Below are positions 18,389-27,471 of a stretch of 64,000 nucleotides of DNA, in pieces. Origin of the DNA: Caballeronia calidae (GTDB lineage: Bacteria > Pseudomonadota > Gammaproteobacteria > Burkholderiales > Burkholderiaceae); contig NZ_FCOX02000018.1 in the NCBI RefSeq assembly GCF_900044055.2, forward strand, positions 62,001-126,000, in the 5' to 3' direction. Below the pieces are notes generated by a model, which saw only the letters and a list, made by a program, of their open reading frames with translations, was not told the origin of the DNA and searched no databases. Made by a program: the position numbers and the translations under genes. Every line of letters begins with the position of its first letter. The first letter of the stretch is position 1.

Positions 18389-20821
18389 ATGCAATTCCCA
18401 GAATCCTGGCTCCGCAGTTTCGTCGATCCCAAGCTCTCCACCGACGAACTCGCGCACGCGCTGACGATGGCCGGCCTCGAAGTCGAAGACCTGCGCCCGG
18501 TCGCGCCGCCGACCACGAAGATCGTCGTCGGGCAGGTGCTCGAAGTCGCCAAGCATCCGAACGCCGACAAGCTCAACGTCTGTCAGGTCGATGCCGGCAC
18601 GGGCGAGCAACTGAACATCGTGTGCGGTGCGCCGAACGTGTCGCCGGGCATCAAGGTGCCCGTTGCGCTCATCGGCGCGGTGCTGCCGCCGGTCGAAGCG
18701 GGCGGCGAGCCGTTCGCGATCAAGCCGACGAAGCTGCGCGGCGTCGACAGTCAAGGCATGCTGTGCTCCGCGCGCGAACTCAAGCTGTCGGAAGACCACA
18801 GCGGTTTGTTGATCCTGTCCGCCGATGCGAAGGTCGGCCAGGACATCCGCGAGGCGCTCAATCTCGATGACACCGTGTTCGAGATCAAGCTCACGCCGAA
18901 CAAGGCGGACTGCCTGTCGGTGTTCGGCGTCGCGCGCGAAACCGCGGCGATCACCGGCGCGCCGCTGAAGCAACCGGAGATGCCCGCCGTCGAGACGAAG
19001 CTCGACGAAAAGCTGCCCGTGAAGGTGCTCGCGCCCGACCTGTGCGGCCGCTTCTCGGGCCGCGTGATCCGCGGCGTGAACGCGCACGCCAAGACGCCGC
19101 AGTGGATGGTCGAGCGTCTCGAGCGCGCGGGCCAGCGCAGCATCTCGGCGCTCGTCGACATCTCCAACTACGTGATGCTCGAACTCGGCCGTCCGACGCA
19201 CGTGTTCGACCTCGACAAAATCCACGGCGCGATCGAAGTGCGCTGGGGCAAGAAGGGCGAGTCGCTCAAGCTGCTGAACGGCAACACCGTCGAGCTCGAT
19301 GAAACCGTCGGCGTGATCGCCGATGACCGTCACGTCGAAAGCCTCGCGGGCATCATGGGCGGCGACAGCACGGCCGTCTCGCTCGACACGACCAACATTT
19401 ATCTCGAAGCCGCGTTCTGGTGGCCGGACGCGATCCGTGGCCGCGCGCGCAAGTACAACTTCTCGACCGATGCGGCGCATCGCTTCGAGCGGGGCGTCGA
19501 CTACTCGACGACGGTCGAGCACATCGAACGCATCTCGCGCCTGATTCTCGATATCTGCGGCGGCGAAGCGGGCCCGGTCGACGATCAGATCGTCAATGTG
19601 CCCGATCGCAATCCGGTGTCGATGCGCGTGTCGCGTGCGCATCGGATCATCGGCGTGGAGATCGGCGCGGAAGAGATCGCGCTGATCTTCGAGCGCCTGA
19701 ACCTCGCGTTCGAACGCGACGGCGACATTTTCAAGGTCACGCCGCCGCCGTATCGCTTCGACATCGAGATCGAGGAAGACCTGATCGAGGAAGTCGCGCG
19801 CATCTACGGCTTCGAGAAGATCCCGGCGCGTCCGCCGGTCGCGCGCAGCGAAATGCGCATAACGAACGAAACGAAGCGTTCGATCCACACGCTGCGTCAT
19901 GAAGTGGCCGCGCGCGATTATTCGGAGACGGTGAACTTCAGCTTCGTCGATGCCGAGTGGGAGAAGGATTTCGCGGGCAACGACAATCCCATCAAGCTGC
20001 TGAACCCGATCGCGAGCCAGCTCTCGGTCATGCGCACGACCACGTTCGGCAGCCTGATCGAAGTGCTGCGCCACAACCTGAACCGCCGCGCCGAACGCAT
20101 TCGCGTGTTCGAAGCCGGCCGCGTGTTCCATCGCGATACATCGGTGAAGGCGGGCGAGCTGGCGGTCGAAGGCTTCGCCCAGCCGAAGATGATCGGCGGT
20201 CTCGCCTATGGTCCGGTGATCGAAGAGCAATGGGGCGCGGCGTCGCGCAACGTCGATTTCTTCGACGTGAAGGGCGATGTCGAAGCGCTCTTCGCACCGG
20301 TCGTGCCGCGCTTCGTGAAGGCCGAGCATCCGGCGCTGCATCCGGGACGTTCCGCGCGCATCGAAGTGGCGGGGCGCGCGGTCGGCTGGATCGGCGAGCT
20401 GCATCCGCGCTGGCTGCAAAAGTACGACCTGCCCAACGCGCCGATGCTGTTCGAAATCGATGCCGACGCGCTGATGGATCGCGCGTTGCCGGCGCCGTCG
20501 GAAGTGTCGAAATTCCCGCCCGTGCGGCGTGATATCGCGATTGTCGTAGATCAACACGTCGCGGTTCAGGCGCTTCTCGACGAGCTCGAAAACGCGCGCT
20601 CGGAGCCCGCTTGCAGGCACGTCACGAGGGTTGCGCTTTTCGATGAATTCCGTCCAAAATCAAGTACTTCCGGCGGCTTGGGAGCGCATGAGAAAAGTCT
20701 TGCCTTCCGTGTAACGTTGCAAGATACTGGCGGCACGCTTCAGGACGAAACGGTCGATACGGCTATCAAAACGCTGGTGGATCGCCTGGCTCGAGTACAC
20801 GGCGCGCGGTTGCGCGGATAG
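18389..20821 (+). CDS. pheT: Phenylalanyl-tRNA synthetase beta subunit
   Basis: The 810-residue beta chain partners PheS. The order of domains is visible: an N-terminal EMAP/tRNA-binding domain (about 40-150, ending [11 protein letters not shown]), then B3/B4 editing region, B5 DNA-binding-like domain, catalytic-like core, and a C-terminal ferredoxin-fold anticodon-binding domain (about 715-810). It edits Tyr mischarged on tRNA-Phe. It is followed by ihfA, the arrangement known from enteric bacteria. Confidence 0.97.
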   Translation: MQFPESWLRSFVDPKLSTDELAHALTMAGLEVEDLRPVAPPTTKIVVGQVLEVAKHPNADKLNVCQVDAGTGEQLNIVCGAPNVSPGIKVPVALIGAVLPPVEAGGEPFAIKPTKLRGVDSQGMLCSARELKLSEDHSGLLILSADAKVGQDIREALNLDDTVFEIKLTPNKADCLSVFGVARETAAITGAPLKQPEMPAVETKLDEKLPVKVLAPDLCGRFSGRVIRGVNAHAKTPQWMVERLERAGQRSISALVDISNYVMLELGRPTHVFDLDKIHGAIEVRWGKKGESLKLLNGNTVELDETVGVIADDRHVESLAGIMGGDSTAVSLDTTNIYLEAAFWWPDAIRGRARKYNFSTDAAHRFERGVDYSTTVEHIERISRLILDICGGEAGPVDDQIVNVPDRNPVSMRVSRAHRIIGVEIGAEEIALIFERLNLAFERDGDIFKVTPPPYRFDIEIEEDLIEEVARIYGFEKIPARPPVARSEMRITNETKRSIHTLRHEVAARDYSETVNFSFVDAEWEKDFAGNDNPIKLLNPIASQLSVMRTTTFGSLIEVLRHNLNRRAERIRVFEAGRVFHRDTSVKAGELAVEGFAQPKMIGGLAYGPVIEEQWGAASRNVDFFDVKGDVEALFAPVVPRFVKAEHPALHPGRSARIEVAGRAVGWIGELHPRWLQKYDLPNAPMLFEIDADALMDRALPAPSEVSKFPPVRRDIAIVVDQHVAVQALLDELENARSEPACRHVTRVALFDEFRPKSSTSGGLGAHEKSLAFRVTLQDTGGTLQDETVDTAIKTLVDRLARVHGARLRG

Positions 20822-20883
20822 CCTGCAGTTGGCCCGTCCGTCTCAATCGCCAAGTCTTAATGCGTCAGCGCCGTTTTACCGAT

Positions 20884-21288
20884 ATGAACCAAATGAACTC
20901 GAGTGATTTCGAAGCCCTTCTTTCGGCGCAGCGTAGCGCCATGACCCGAGATACCCTGACCTCGAGCGCGTCCAGCGACACGCCGACGCTCACCAAAGCC
21001 GAACTGGCCGAGATGCTGTTCGATCACGTCGGTCTGAACAAGCGCGAAGCCAAGGACATGGTCGAAGCCTTCTTCGAAGTCATTCGCGATGCATTGGAGA
21101 GCGGCGAAAGCGTCAAGCTCTCCGGGTTCGGCAACTTCCAACTGCGCGACAAGCCTCAACGTCCGGGCCGCAATCCGAAGACGGGCGAGGCCATTCCTAT
21201 CGCCGCGCGGCGGGTCGTCACGTTTCACGCAAGTCAGAAGCTGAAGGCGCTGGTCGAAACGGGAGCGGAGACGGATCTCACTCGCTGA
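20884..21288 (+). CDS. ihfA: Integration host factor alpha subunit
   Basis: The nucleoid protein IHF-alpha bends DNA at specific sites as a heterodimer with IHF-beta. The HU/IHF domain (about residues 32-125) reads [20 protein letters not shown] and contains the DNA-intercalating arm [12 protein letters not shown]. Relative to the 99-residue E. coli protein this one has about 30 extra N-terminal residues (134 total), which is common in this family of bacteria. An upstream ATG at 20860 would add eight more residues; neither start has a good ribosome-binding site. It follows pheT after 62 bases. Confidence 0.94.
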   Translation: MNQMNSSDFEALLSAQRSAMTRDTLTSSASSDTPTLTKAELAEMLFDHVGLNKREAKDMVEAFFEVIRDALESGESVKLSGFGNFQLRDKPQRPGRNPKTGEAIPIAARRVVTFHASQKLKALVETGAETDLTR

Positions 21289-21376
21289 TCTCCACTCGGT
21301 GCGCGGACATCCGCGCGCCGCGTTGCTTGCCCACCGCGCTTCAATCGACATCACTTATAACGATGGTTGATCGACG

Positions 21377-21757
21377 ATGGAAAAAGTCGTCTTGCCTCCG
21401 ATCCCCGCCAAGCGTTACTTCACGATTGGCGAAGTCAGCGAGTTGTGCGGCGTCAAGCCTCACGTGCTGCGCTATTGGGAGCAGGAGTTCACGCAACTGA
21501 GGCCGGTCAAGCGGCGCGGCAACCGCCGCTACTATCAGCATCACGAAGTCCTGCTGATCCGGCGCATCCGCGAGTTGTTGTATGAACAAGGCTTCACGAT
21601 CAACGGCGCGCGCAACCGGCTCGATTCGCAAGGGCGCGCAAGCGGCGACGAAGCCGAGATGAGCGAGACGGAGGCCGCGGCGCAAGCGCAGCCGGCCGTC
21701 GATGTCGATCAGCTGCGCAAAGACATTCTTCAGGTGATCGACCTCTTGGGCGGATGA
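21377..21757 (+). CDS. MerR-family transcriptional regulator
   Basis: A short 126-residue MerR protein. The winged helix-turn-helix at residues 13-80 reads YFTIGEVSELCGVKPHVLRYWEQEF and continues with KRRGNRRYYQ. The C-terminal part is short and lacks metal-binding cysteines, so it is not a mercury sensor. This gene is regularly found just after ihfA in proteobacteria; its targets are unknown. A terminator follows at 21781. Confidence 0.92.
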   Translation: MEKVVLPPIPAKRYFTIGEVSELCGVKPHVLRYWEQEFTQLRPVKRRGNRRYYQHHEVLLIRRIRELLYEQGFTINGARNRLDSQGRASGDEAEMSETEAAAQAQPAVDVDQLRKDILQVIDLLGG

Positions 21758-21780
21758 GTGCCGCCGCGATCCACTCCACG

Positions 21781-21808
21781 ATGCCGCGATTCGTCGCGGC
21801 ATTTTTTC
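21781..21808 (+). terminator. Terminator after merR-type gene
   Basis: ATGCCGCG pairs with CGCGGCAT, followed by six T residues. It ends the pheST-ihfA-merR unit. Confidence 0.8.
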
Positions 21809-21925
21809 GTCCTGACCTCGTTCTGCATGCGTTCGATGGCAGCAGTAGCATAGTCGCTTGCTCTTTCCTCGTTGCCGCGACGGGTGTGCCCGCCGTGGCC
21901 TTGTCACGTTGATTCAGGAGGGCTT

Positions 21926-22525
21926 ATGCGAGTGCTGCTCGTTGGCGCAACCGGCATGTTGGGCACGGAGATCAAACGGATTCTCGAACCCTCGCACGAA
22001 GTGATCACCGCGAGTCGCAAGGGCTCGGAGGTATCGGTCGATTTGTCGGACAAGGCGAGCATCGTCGCGATGTACGGCACGGTGGGGAAGGTCGGCGCTG
22101 TCGTGTGCGTCGGCGGCGCCGCGAAATTTGCGCCGCTCGACTCACTCGGTGACGACGACTACGCATTCAGCCTCGCCAACAAGCTGATGGGACAGGTCAA
22201 TCTCGTGCGCTGCGCGATCGGTCATGTCGACGAAGGCGGGTCCATCACGTTGACGAGCGGCACGCTGGCTCACCAGCCGATGGTGGGCAGCGCGGCGGTG
22301 AGTATCGTCAATGCGGGCGTCGAAGGCTTCGTGCGGGCGGCCGCGCTCGAGCTGCAAGCGAAGATGCGCGTGAACGTCGTGAGTCCGGGATGGGTCGCGG
22401 AAACGCTGGCGTCGATGGGCAAGGATGCATCGGAAGGCATCCCGGCTGCGGACGTGGCGAAGGTGTACAAGCGTGCCGTCGAAGAAACGATGACCGGGCA
22501 GACGCTGCTTGCCGCTAAGTCTTGA
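21926..22525 (+). CDS. Short-chain dehydrogenase-like protein
   Basis: A 199-residue SDR-fold protein, shorter than the classical 250. It begins MRVLLVGATGMLGTEI, an NAD(P)-binding glycine motif. It has a serine-rich ITLTSGTLA strand but lacks a clear Y-x-x-x-K catalytic pair: the expected site reads VGSAAVSIVNAGVEGF. It may therefore bind cofactor without normal dehydrogenase activity. The start follows an AGGAGG site. It occupies the pocket between merR and tRNA-Pro and its end overlaps the convergent gene by 11 bases. Confidence 0.82.
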   Translation: MRVLLVGATGMLGTEIKRILEPSHEVITASRKGSEVSVDLSDKASIVAMYGTVGKVGAVVCVGGAAKFAPLDSLGDDDYAFSLANKLMGQVNLVRCAIGHVDEGGSITLTSGTLAHQPMVGSAAVSIVNAGVEGFVRAAALELQAKMRVNVVSPGWVAETLASMGKDASEGIPAADVAKVYKRAVEETMTGQTLLAAKS

Positions 22526-22862
22526 TCCCGGCGCGGAAGCACTTCTTAGGTCCGGCCGCTTGTGAGGCGGGCAGGGCCATCTTCACCGACCAGTACACGA
22601 TGCTTGGGCCGACGCCCCAAGGCGGATAGATGCGCCAGTCGCCGACCCCATGGTGAAAGAAGTAGAGCGCGAAGAAGCCGCCGCGCTTGGGCGCACTCAC
22701 GCACACATAGCGACTGCCGCCCGGATAGATGCGGCCGAAGCGGGTGACACGCGCGCGGCTGCCCGAATCGAACCATCTTGAGACTTCGGCACGCAAGGGG
22801 GAGCCGGTTCGATCGGATCGGGTGCGCCGCGACTGCGCGGGCGCTGGGACAGACAAAGGCAT
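22515..22862 (-). CDS. Hypothetical protein, aromatic-rich
   Basis: A 115-residue protein I do not recognise. The N-terminal 40 residues are polar and Arg/Ser/Pro-rich. The middle is unusually rich in Tyr, Trp and Gly, for example YPGGSRYVCV and FHHGVGDWRIYPPWG. Codons in that part end almost always in G or C, which supports real coding. The start at 22862 follows an AGGAA site; the frame is open to 22919. It is convergent with the SDR-like gene. No transmembrane segment or signal peptide is evident. Confidence 0.65.
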   Translation of the reverse strand: MPLSVPAPAQSRRTRSDRTGSPLRAEVSRWFDSGSRARVTRFGRIYPGGSRYVCVSAPKRGGFFALYFFHHGVGDWRIYPPWGVGPSIVYWSVKMALPASQAAGPKKCFRAGIKT

Positions 22863-22973
22863 GGGGCGCCGTTCCTTAGGTGTCACCTTAAGATTAGGCC
22901 TTAAACTACTGACACACAAGTGTTTTTTCGCGTTTTACGTCTGAATATATGACGCCGGACGCGAGCGAAAGCG

Positions 22974-23228
22974 TCAAATGCTCAGGCCCATCATCGCGGT
23001 GGTGTTGGTCAGCGCTTCATCCTGGGCGCGGACCTTGAGCATGGCGTCGGCGAGGCGGTAGTAGAACTGGGCGCGTTCTTCGAGCAATGCGGGCGACGCG
23101 TCGAGCGGAAGCGCTTCGTCGACCATGTCGCCCGCCAGCGCCTGACCCGCGAAATAATCGCGTAGCGACATGCCGTAGCTGCTGTTGCCGGGAAACGCGC
23201 GCGGGTTGTTGAGCTTGTTATAGGCCAT
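22974..23228 (-). CDS. Small hypothetical protein, phage-like
   Basis: An 84-residue soluble protein with an [13 protein letters not shown] stretch followed by an acidic linker and a helix-rich C-terminus. SLRDYFA-type sequences are common in small proteins of prophages and phage-derived islands, so a mobile origin is possible. It lies just past the 3' side of tRNA-Pro, a frequent integration target, but no integrase or duplicated tRNA end accompanies it. Function unknown. Confidence 0.7.
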   Translation of the reverse strand: MAYNKLNNPRAFPGNSSYGMSLRDYFAGQALAGDMVDEALPLDASPALLEERAQFYYRLADAMLKVRAQDEALTNTTAMMGLSI

Positions 23229-23290
23229 TGTTATTGCTCGCCATGTTCTGTACGGCGACCCGGATGGGCAAGAGAAAAGAGAAGGGCAAA

Positions 23291-23332
23291 AGAAAAAAGG
23301 CTCTCCGGCCAGAAGCCGGAGAGCCTTTTATA
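23291..23332 (-). terminator. Terminator of tRNA-Pro
   Basis: A 15-bp perfect stem (23295-23309 with 23315-23329) has a T-rich tail on the minus strand. It lies three bases past the CCA end of tRNA-Pro. Confidence 0.85.
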
Positions 23333-23334
23333 TC

Positions 23335-23411
<77 letters not shown>

Positions 23412-23421
23412 AAAGAGCAAA

Positions 23422-23450
23422 AGTATATCAGACCGAAACGAATAATAGAA
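23422..23450 (-). promoter_or_regulatory. Promoter of tRNA-Pro
   Basis: On the minus strand a TATACT -10 (23422-23427) lies ten bases before the tRNA 5' end. A weak TTCTAT -35 sits 17 bases further upstream. Confidence 0.5.
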
Positions 23451-23500
23451 CTGCTTCAACGAATTTCGGTGATGCACTTACCAAATTCACTCGCGATGCG

Positions 23501-23911
23501 TCAGAGCGTCAACTCCGACTGCGTATAGGGCGACGTTTGAATCTGCACCGTCGTCTCGCGATCCGTCGAAATCCGCCCACGAGTCGCCTCGTGCGCGAAG
23601 CGTTGCCTCTTGCGAAACCGCAATGCCAGCAGCAACGAGACTACGCAGGGAACCAGATACGTTAAGACCCGGTCGGCCCATGCCGTCTTCGATGCGAGGC
23701 TTTCGTATTCGGTCCGATCGTGGAAGGACGCGGATGCGAAGACCATCGTCAGGACGAAATCCAGCAGCATCGCCGTGAAGCACAGTGCCAGGAAAATCAG
23801 CGCGCCGTTCCACTTCAACGTGCCTAGACTCGCATTCAACGCACGGCTGATGAAGAGCGTCAGGCCGAGCAAGGTCAAGCTGAATGCCAGCGGAAGCCAG
23901 GGAAAATCCAT
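23501..23911 (-). CDS. Hypothetical inner-membrane protein
   Basis: A 136-residue protein with three or four hydrophobic segments (about residues 5-23, 32-57 and 75-95), the last followed by a basic RFRKRQRF stretch and a polar tail. The orientation rule suggests a cytoplasmic C-terminus. I chose the ATG at 23911, nine bases after a GCGAGG site; two further ATG or frame extensions upstream are less likely. No family recognised. It lies alone between tRNA-Pro and a LysR gene. Confidence 0.65.
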   Translation of the reverse strand: MDFPWLPLAFSLTLLGLTLFISRALNASLGTLKWNGALIFLALCFTAMLLDFVLTMVFASASFHDRTEYESLASKTAWADRVLTYLVPCVVSLLLALRFRKRQRFAHEATRGRISTDRETTVQIQTSPYTQSELTL

Positions 23912-24054
23912 ACGCATATGCCTCGCGTGCAGGTAATAGAAATGTTCCCGGCGGCACGCAAGAGCAAAAATCTGTCGCGATCTCGATCGCCCGGTCCGGA
24001 AGCGGGCGCGATAATTACACGCAGACGAAGACGAAAGAATAAGAGTTATCCTAA

Positions 24055-24945
24055 TCACATCGGCCGATCAGCCAGCGATTCCGACAGGAAGTCGATGAAG
24101 GTCCGCACCTTCGTCGTCATGTATTTGCGGCTGGTGTAGACCGCGTACACGGACGGCGCGAACGCGGTGTAGCTCGGCAGCACACGCACGAGCGCGCCCG
24201 ACGCCAGTTCGGGCTCGACGATCCACACCGGAAAGTACGCGAGCCCGAGGCCGGCCCGTACGAGCTGCAGCGCCATCGACGTATCGTTGGTCTTCAGCAC
24301 GGCCTGGTTCTTCACGGTAAACGTACCGTCCGGACCCGTCAGCGTCACGGAATCGATGTTCGTGTAGGTCGGCAAGATGAAGCGATGCCGCGCGACATCG
24401 TCCGGATGACGCAGCTTCCCATGCTGTTCGAGATACGCGCGCGAGCCCGCGAGCACGAAGGGCATCTTGCACAGCGGCCGCACGATCAGCGAAGGCGAAG
24501 GCTCGGAGGTCGCGCGTATCGCCATGTCGTAGCCTTCCTCGACCAGATCGACGAAGCGGTTCTCGAGGCGCAGATCGACGAGCACGCCCGGATAGCGCGC
24601 CTGATACGCGACCAGCAGATCCGCGAACTTGCGATTGGCGAACCAGCCCGGCGCCGTGACCTTGAGCACGCCCTGCGGTTGCGCCGTCTGCACCCCGACG
24701 GCGGCTTCGGCGGCCTGCAGGATGTCGAGCGCCTCGCTGCACTGTTCGTAATAGACGTTGCCGGCCTCCGTGAGGCTCAGATGCCGCGTCGTCCGGTTCA
24801 AAAGCCGCACGCCCAACTGGCGTTCCAGATTGGCGACGTGCTTGCTCGTCATCGCGGTCGAAATGTCCAGCCGCTCCGCGGCCTTCACGAAGCTGCCTGC
24901 GTCCACGACTTCGCGGAATACGCGCAGGCTGGTCAGAGCATCCAT
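24055..24945 (-). CDS. LysR-family transcriptional regulator
   Basis: A 296-residue LysR protein. The N-terminal winged helix-turn-helix reads MDALTSLRVFREVVDAGSF and continues with AAERLDISTAMTSKHVANLE. A substrate-binding domain occupies about 90-290. It belongs to the CrgA/PtrR-like subset that often represses a divergent neighbour. The neighbour here is the doxX gene, 102 bases away, with a small dyad between them. Confidence 0.93.
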   Translation of the reverse strand: MDALTSLRVFREVVDAGSFVKAAERLDISTAMTSKHVANLERQLGVRLLNRTTRHLSLTEAGNVYYEQCSEALDILQAAEAAVGVQTAQPQGVLKVTAPGWFANRKFADLLVAYQARYPGVLVDLRLENRFVDLVEEGYDMAIRATSEPSPSLIVRPLCKMPFVLAGSRAYLEQHGKLRHPDDVARHRFILPTYTNIDSVTLTGPDGTFTVKNQAVLKTNDTSMALQLVRAGLGLAYFPVWIVEPELASGALVRVLPSYTAFAPSVYAVYTSRKYMTTKVRTFIDFLSESLADRPM

Positions 24946-24972
24946 CGATCATTTCCTGTCGGGAAACAAAAC

Positions 24973-24984
24973 GCTAATGTTAGC
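24973..24984. promoter_or_regulatory. Small dyad between LysR gene and doxX
   Basis: GCTAA-TG-TTAGC is a perfect short inverted repeat in the divergent promoter region. LysR proteins bind short dyads with a T-N11-A core; this one is shorter, so it is only a candidate. Confidence 0.25.
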
Positions 24985-25047
24985 CGGATTTATCGACGGA
25001 CGATGTCTGCCTAGACTGCCTGCAATCCTTTTTCACAGAGTTTTGCC

Positions 25048-25461
25048 ATGTCCACTCAAGTCCGCTCCGTTTCGTCCGACGTGCCCGCGCTGGCGAGCCA
25101 CGCGCACGCGCTCTTGCGCATCGTCGCGTCGTATCTGCTGCTCACGCATGCGAGCGCGAAGCTCTTCCACGTTCCGCACATCGCCATGTTCGACGGCCTG
25201 CCGCTCTTTTCGCTGCTCGGCGTAGCGGGAATCATCGAGCTGGTGGGCGGCGTGCTCGTGCTCTTCGGCTTCCTGACGCGCGCGGCGGCGTTCGTGTTGT
25301 CGGGCGAACTGGCGTTCGCGTATTTCATCGGCCACGCGCCGCAGGGGAATTTCTTCCTGCCGCTCCTGAATCAGGGCGAGCCGGCCGTGCTGCTCTCGTT
25401 CATCTTTCTGTTCATCGCAGCGGCGGGGCCGGGCGCGTGGAGCATCGACAACCGGCGTTGA
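25048..25461 (+). CDS. DoxX-family membrane protein
   Basis: A 137-residue inner-membrane protein with four predicted helices. It matches the DoxX/YphA pattern: AHALLRIVASYLLLTHASAK near residue 15, then GVAGIIELVGGVLVLFGF and a FLPLLNQGEPAVLLSFIFLF segment. DoxX proteins are linked to oxidative stress or quinone/thiosulfate chemistry in different bacteria, so its job here is uncertain. Likely controlled by the divergent LysR gene. Confidence 0.88.
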   Translation: MSTQVRSVSSDVPALASHAHALLRIVASYLLLTHASAKLFHVPHIAMFDGLPLFSLLGVAGIIELVGGVLVLFGFLTRAAAFVLSGELAFAYFIGHAPQGNFFLPLLNQGEPAVLLSFIFLFIAAAGPGAWSIDNRR

Positions 25462-25464
25462 AGC

Positions 25465-26388
25465 CTATTTCGGCCACTCGTCGAGTTCGTCGTTGAACAG
25501 CGAAGCGACGACGCCGCGCAGCCACATCGTGCGCGCGTCGTTGTGGAACTTGCGATGCCAGTGCTGCTTGAGATCGAAGCGCGGCAGCGGGAGCGGCGGC
25601 TCGGCGAGGGTGATCGACGCATGTTCGGCGACATACGCGAAACCGATCGCATGCGGCACCGTCGCGATCAGATCGGTGCGCGACAGAATGAACGGCAAGC
25701 TCATGAAGTGCGGCGTTTCGAGCACCGCGCGGCGCCGCACGCGCTCCTTGTCGAGATAGTTCTCGAGAATCTCCTGACTGCGACCCTCGGCGCGCACGAC
25801 GGCATGGCCGCATTCCATGAAGCGCTCGAGCGTCAGCGGCGCGTTCGCGAATGGGTGATCGCGCCGCATCAGGCAGATGAAGCGGTGCGAGAAAAGCCGC
25901 TGCTGAAAAAAATTGTTGCCGCGCAGGTCGGGAAAATAGCCGACGGCGAGGTCGATATCGCCTGTCTCGAGCCCGCGCTCGACCTCCCCGTGCGATGCCG
26001 ACACCGAGCGCAGATTCGCATTCGGCGCTTCTTTCGCGAACGCCTGCAAGAGCCGCGGCAGGAACACGATCTCGCCGACATCCGATAACGCGATCGAAAA
26101 GGTGTCCGCGCTCGCCGACGGATCGAAGTGCTGCCGGTCGAGCAGGCCGCGCTCGATGCGCGCCAGCGCCTCACGCGCGGCGGGCACGAGCGCGATCGTG
26201 CGCGGCGTCGGCTCCATGCCGCGCGAGGTGCGCACGAACAGCGGATCGTTGAAGTATTCGCGCAGCCGCGCGAGCGCCGTCGATACGCGCGGCTGGGAGA
26301 CGCCGAGCCTTTCCGCGGCGCGGCTCACGTTGCGCGTCTCCTCGATGGCGACGAGGTAGGGGATCAGATTCAGATCGAGGTCGGTCAT
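25465..26388 (-). CDS. LysR-family regulator, NahR/DntR-like
   Basis: A 307-residue LysR protein with the helix-turn-helix at residues 4-65 (DLNLIPYLVAIEETRNVSRA, then FNDPLFVRTSRGMEPTPRT). The FNDPLFVR...PTPR pattern and the GYFPDLRGNNFFQQRLF segment are typical of the NahR/DntR/NodD-like group, many of which respond to aromatic acids. The start at 26388 lies behind a GGAG site. It is adjacent to pcaR and the pca operon, so it may sense an aromatic compound, but this is inferred from position. Confidence 0.9.
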   Translation of the reverse strand: MTDLDLNLIPYLVAIEETRNVSRAAERLGVSQPRVSTALARLREYFNDPLFVRTSRGMEPTPRTIALVPAAREALARIERGLLDRQHFDPSASADTFSIALSDVGEIVFLPRLLQAFAKEAPNANLRSVSASHGEVERGLETGDIDLAVGYFPDLRGNNFFQQRLFSHRFICLMRRDHPFANAPLTLERFMECGHAVVRAEGRSQEILENYLDKERVRRRAVLETPHFMSLPFILSRTDLIATVPHAIGFAYVAEHASITLAEPPLPLPRFDLKQHWHRKFHNDARTMWLRGVVASLFNDELDEWPK

Positions 26389-26421
26389 GGCGTCATGCTC
26401 CTTCCACGTCAACGCAGGCCA

Positions 26422-27240
26422 TCACCCGCGCCGCGCGACCATGTCGGACACGCGCTGCGCCGCTTCCTGCAGCGGCTCCAGAAACGCCTTCACCATCTGC
26501 TTCGCGTTCTTGCGCTGCGCATTGCCGCTGATGTTCAGCGCCGCGATCACGCGTCCCTGCCGGTCGCGGATCGGCGCGGACATCGAAATCAGTCCTTCCT
26601 CCAGCTCCTGATCGACGATCGCCCATCCCTGGCGGCGCACGAGGGCGATCGCTTCCTTGAGCGCGCGCTTGTCGACGATCGTGCGCGGCGTGCGCGCAAC
26701 GAGCGCGCTGGAATCGAGCACTTCGTCGAGGCGCGATTCGTCGAGCGCGGCGAGCAGCACGCGTCCCATCGACGTGCAGAACGCGGGCAGACGGCTGCCG
26801 ATCGACAGATTCTGCGTGATGATCTTGTGCGTCGGCACGCGCAGCACGTAGACGATTTCCGCGCCGTTCAGCACGGCCGCCGAACAGCTTTCGTGCACCT
26901 GCTCGACGAGGTCTTCCATCACCGGCTCGGCGAGGTTCCAGAAGGGCATCGAGGTCAGATAGGCGAAACCCAGGTCGAGGATCTTCGGCGTGAGCTGAAA
27001 GAGACGCCCGTCCGCTTCGACATAGCCGAGCGACTGCAGCGTCAGCAGGATGCGGCGCGCGCCGGCGCGCGTGAGGCCGGTCGCGGCGGCGACATCGGTG
27101 AGCGTCTGCGCGGGACGGGTCGCGTCGAACGAGCGGATCACCGCGAGCCCGCGCGCGAACGACTGCACGTAGGCATCGCCGGGACGCGCCTGCGCGTCTT
27201 GCGGTTCGGCATCCGGATTGAGCGTGTCTGGATTCTTCAT
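26422..27240 (-). CDS. pcaR: IclR-family regulator of the pca genes
   Basis: A 272-residue IclR protein. The N-terminal winged helix-turn-helix (about 25-85) has YVQSFARGLAVIRSFD and TDVAAATGLTRAGARRILLT. The C-terminal effector domain (about 100-265) includes SCSAAVLNGAEIVYV and the RLPAFCTSMGRVLLA segment. It is of the PcaR/PobR subgroup that responds to 3-oxoadipate or aromatic acids. Divergent from pcaI with three dyads between (27305-27380). The frame is open far upstream but the ATG at 27240 fits the family. Confidence 0.92.
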   Translation of the reverse strand: MKNPDTLNPDAEPQDAQARPGDAYVQSFARGLAVIRSFDATRPAQTLTDVAAATGLTRAGARRILLTLQSLGYVEADGRLFQLTPKILDLGFAYLTSMPFWNLAEPVMEDLVEQVHESCSAAVLNGAEIVYVLRVPTHKIITQNLSIGSRLPAFCTSMGRVLLAALDESRLDEVLDSSALVARTPRTIVDKRALKEAIALVRRQGWAIVDQELEEGLISMSAPIRDRQGRVIAALNISGNAQRKNAKQMVKAFLEPLQEAAQRVSDMVARRG

Positions 27241-27304
27241 AGGGCAGATCATGAAAGAGCGCGAACGGCCGGCGACTCCGTGAAAACCCGCAGTTCGCGC
27301 ATGC

Positions 27305-27380
27305 TTCGTTGACACGACAACGAATGCGGGACTACCATGCCGATGTTCGCTAAACGAATCCATGTTCGCATGACGAACAT
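27305..27380. promoter_or_regulatory. Three dyads in the pcaR-pcaI promoter region
   Basis: TTCGTTG-N6-CAACGAA (27305-27324), TTCG-N5-CGAA (27346-27358) and ATGTTCG-N5-CGAACAT (27362-27380) share TTCG / CGAA half-sites. The last is a perfect 7-bp inverted repeat. IclR proteins commonly bind such repeats, so this is the likely PcaR operator region. Confidence 0.55.
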
Positions 27381-27471
27381 TTTGACGCAAGTCTGATTTC
27401 GAGCAGGTAAACCCCGAGTTCGGGACGGGCGCACGAAGGCAAATCGGCGCCCAGACTGGAGAAGAACGGCA

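Noticed and set aside
18338..20620. 760-codon open frame on the minus strand opposite pheT
   Set aside because: A long antisense frame of biased composition; pheT on the other strand is complete and canonical.
21377..21757. Mercury resistance regulator
   Set aside because: MerR fold is present but there are no metal-binding cysteines in the C-terminal part and no mer genes nearby.
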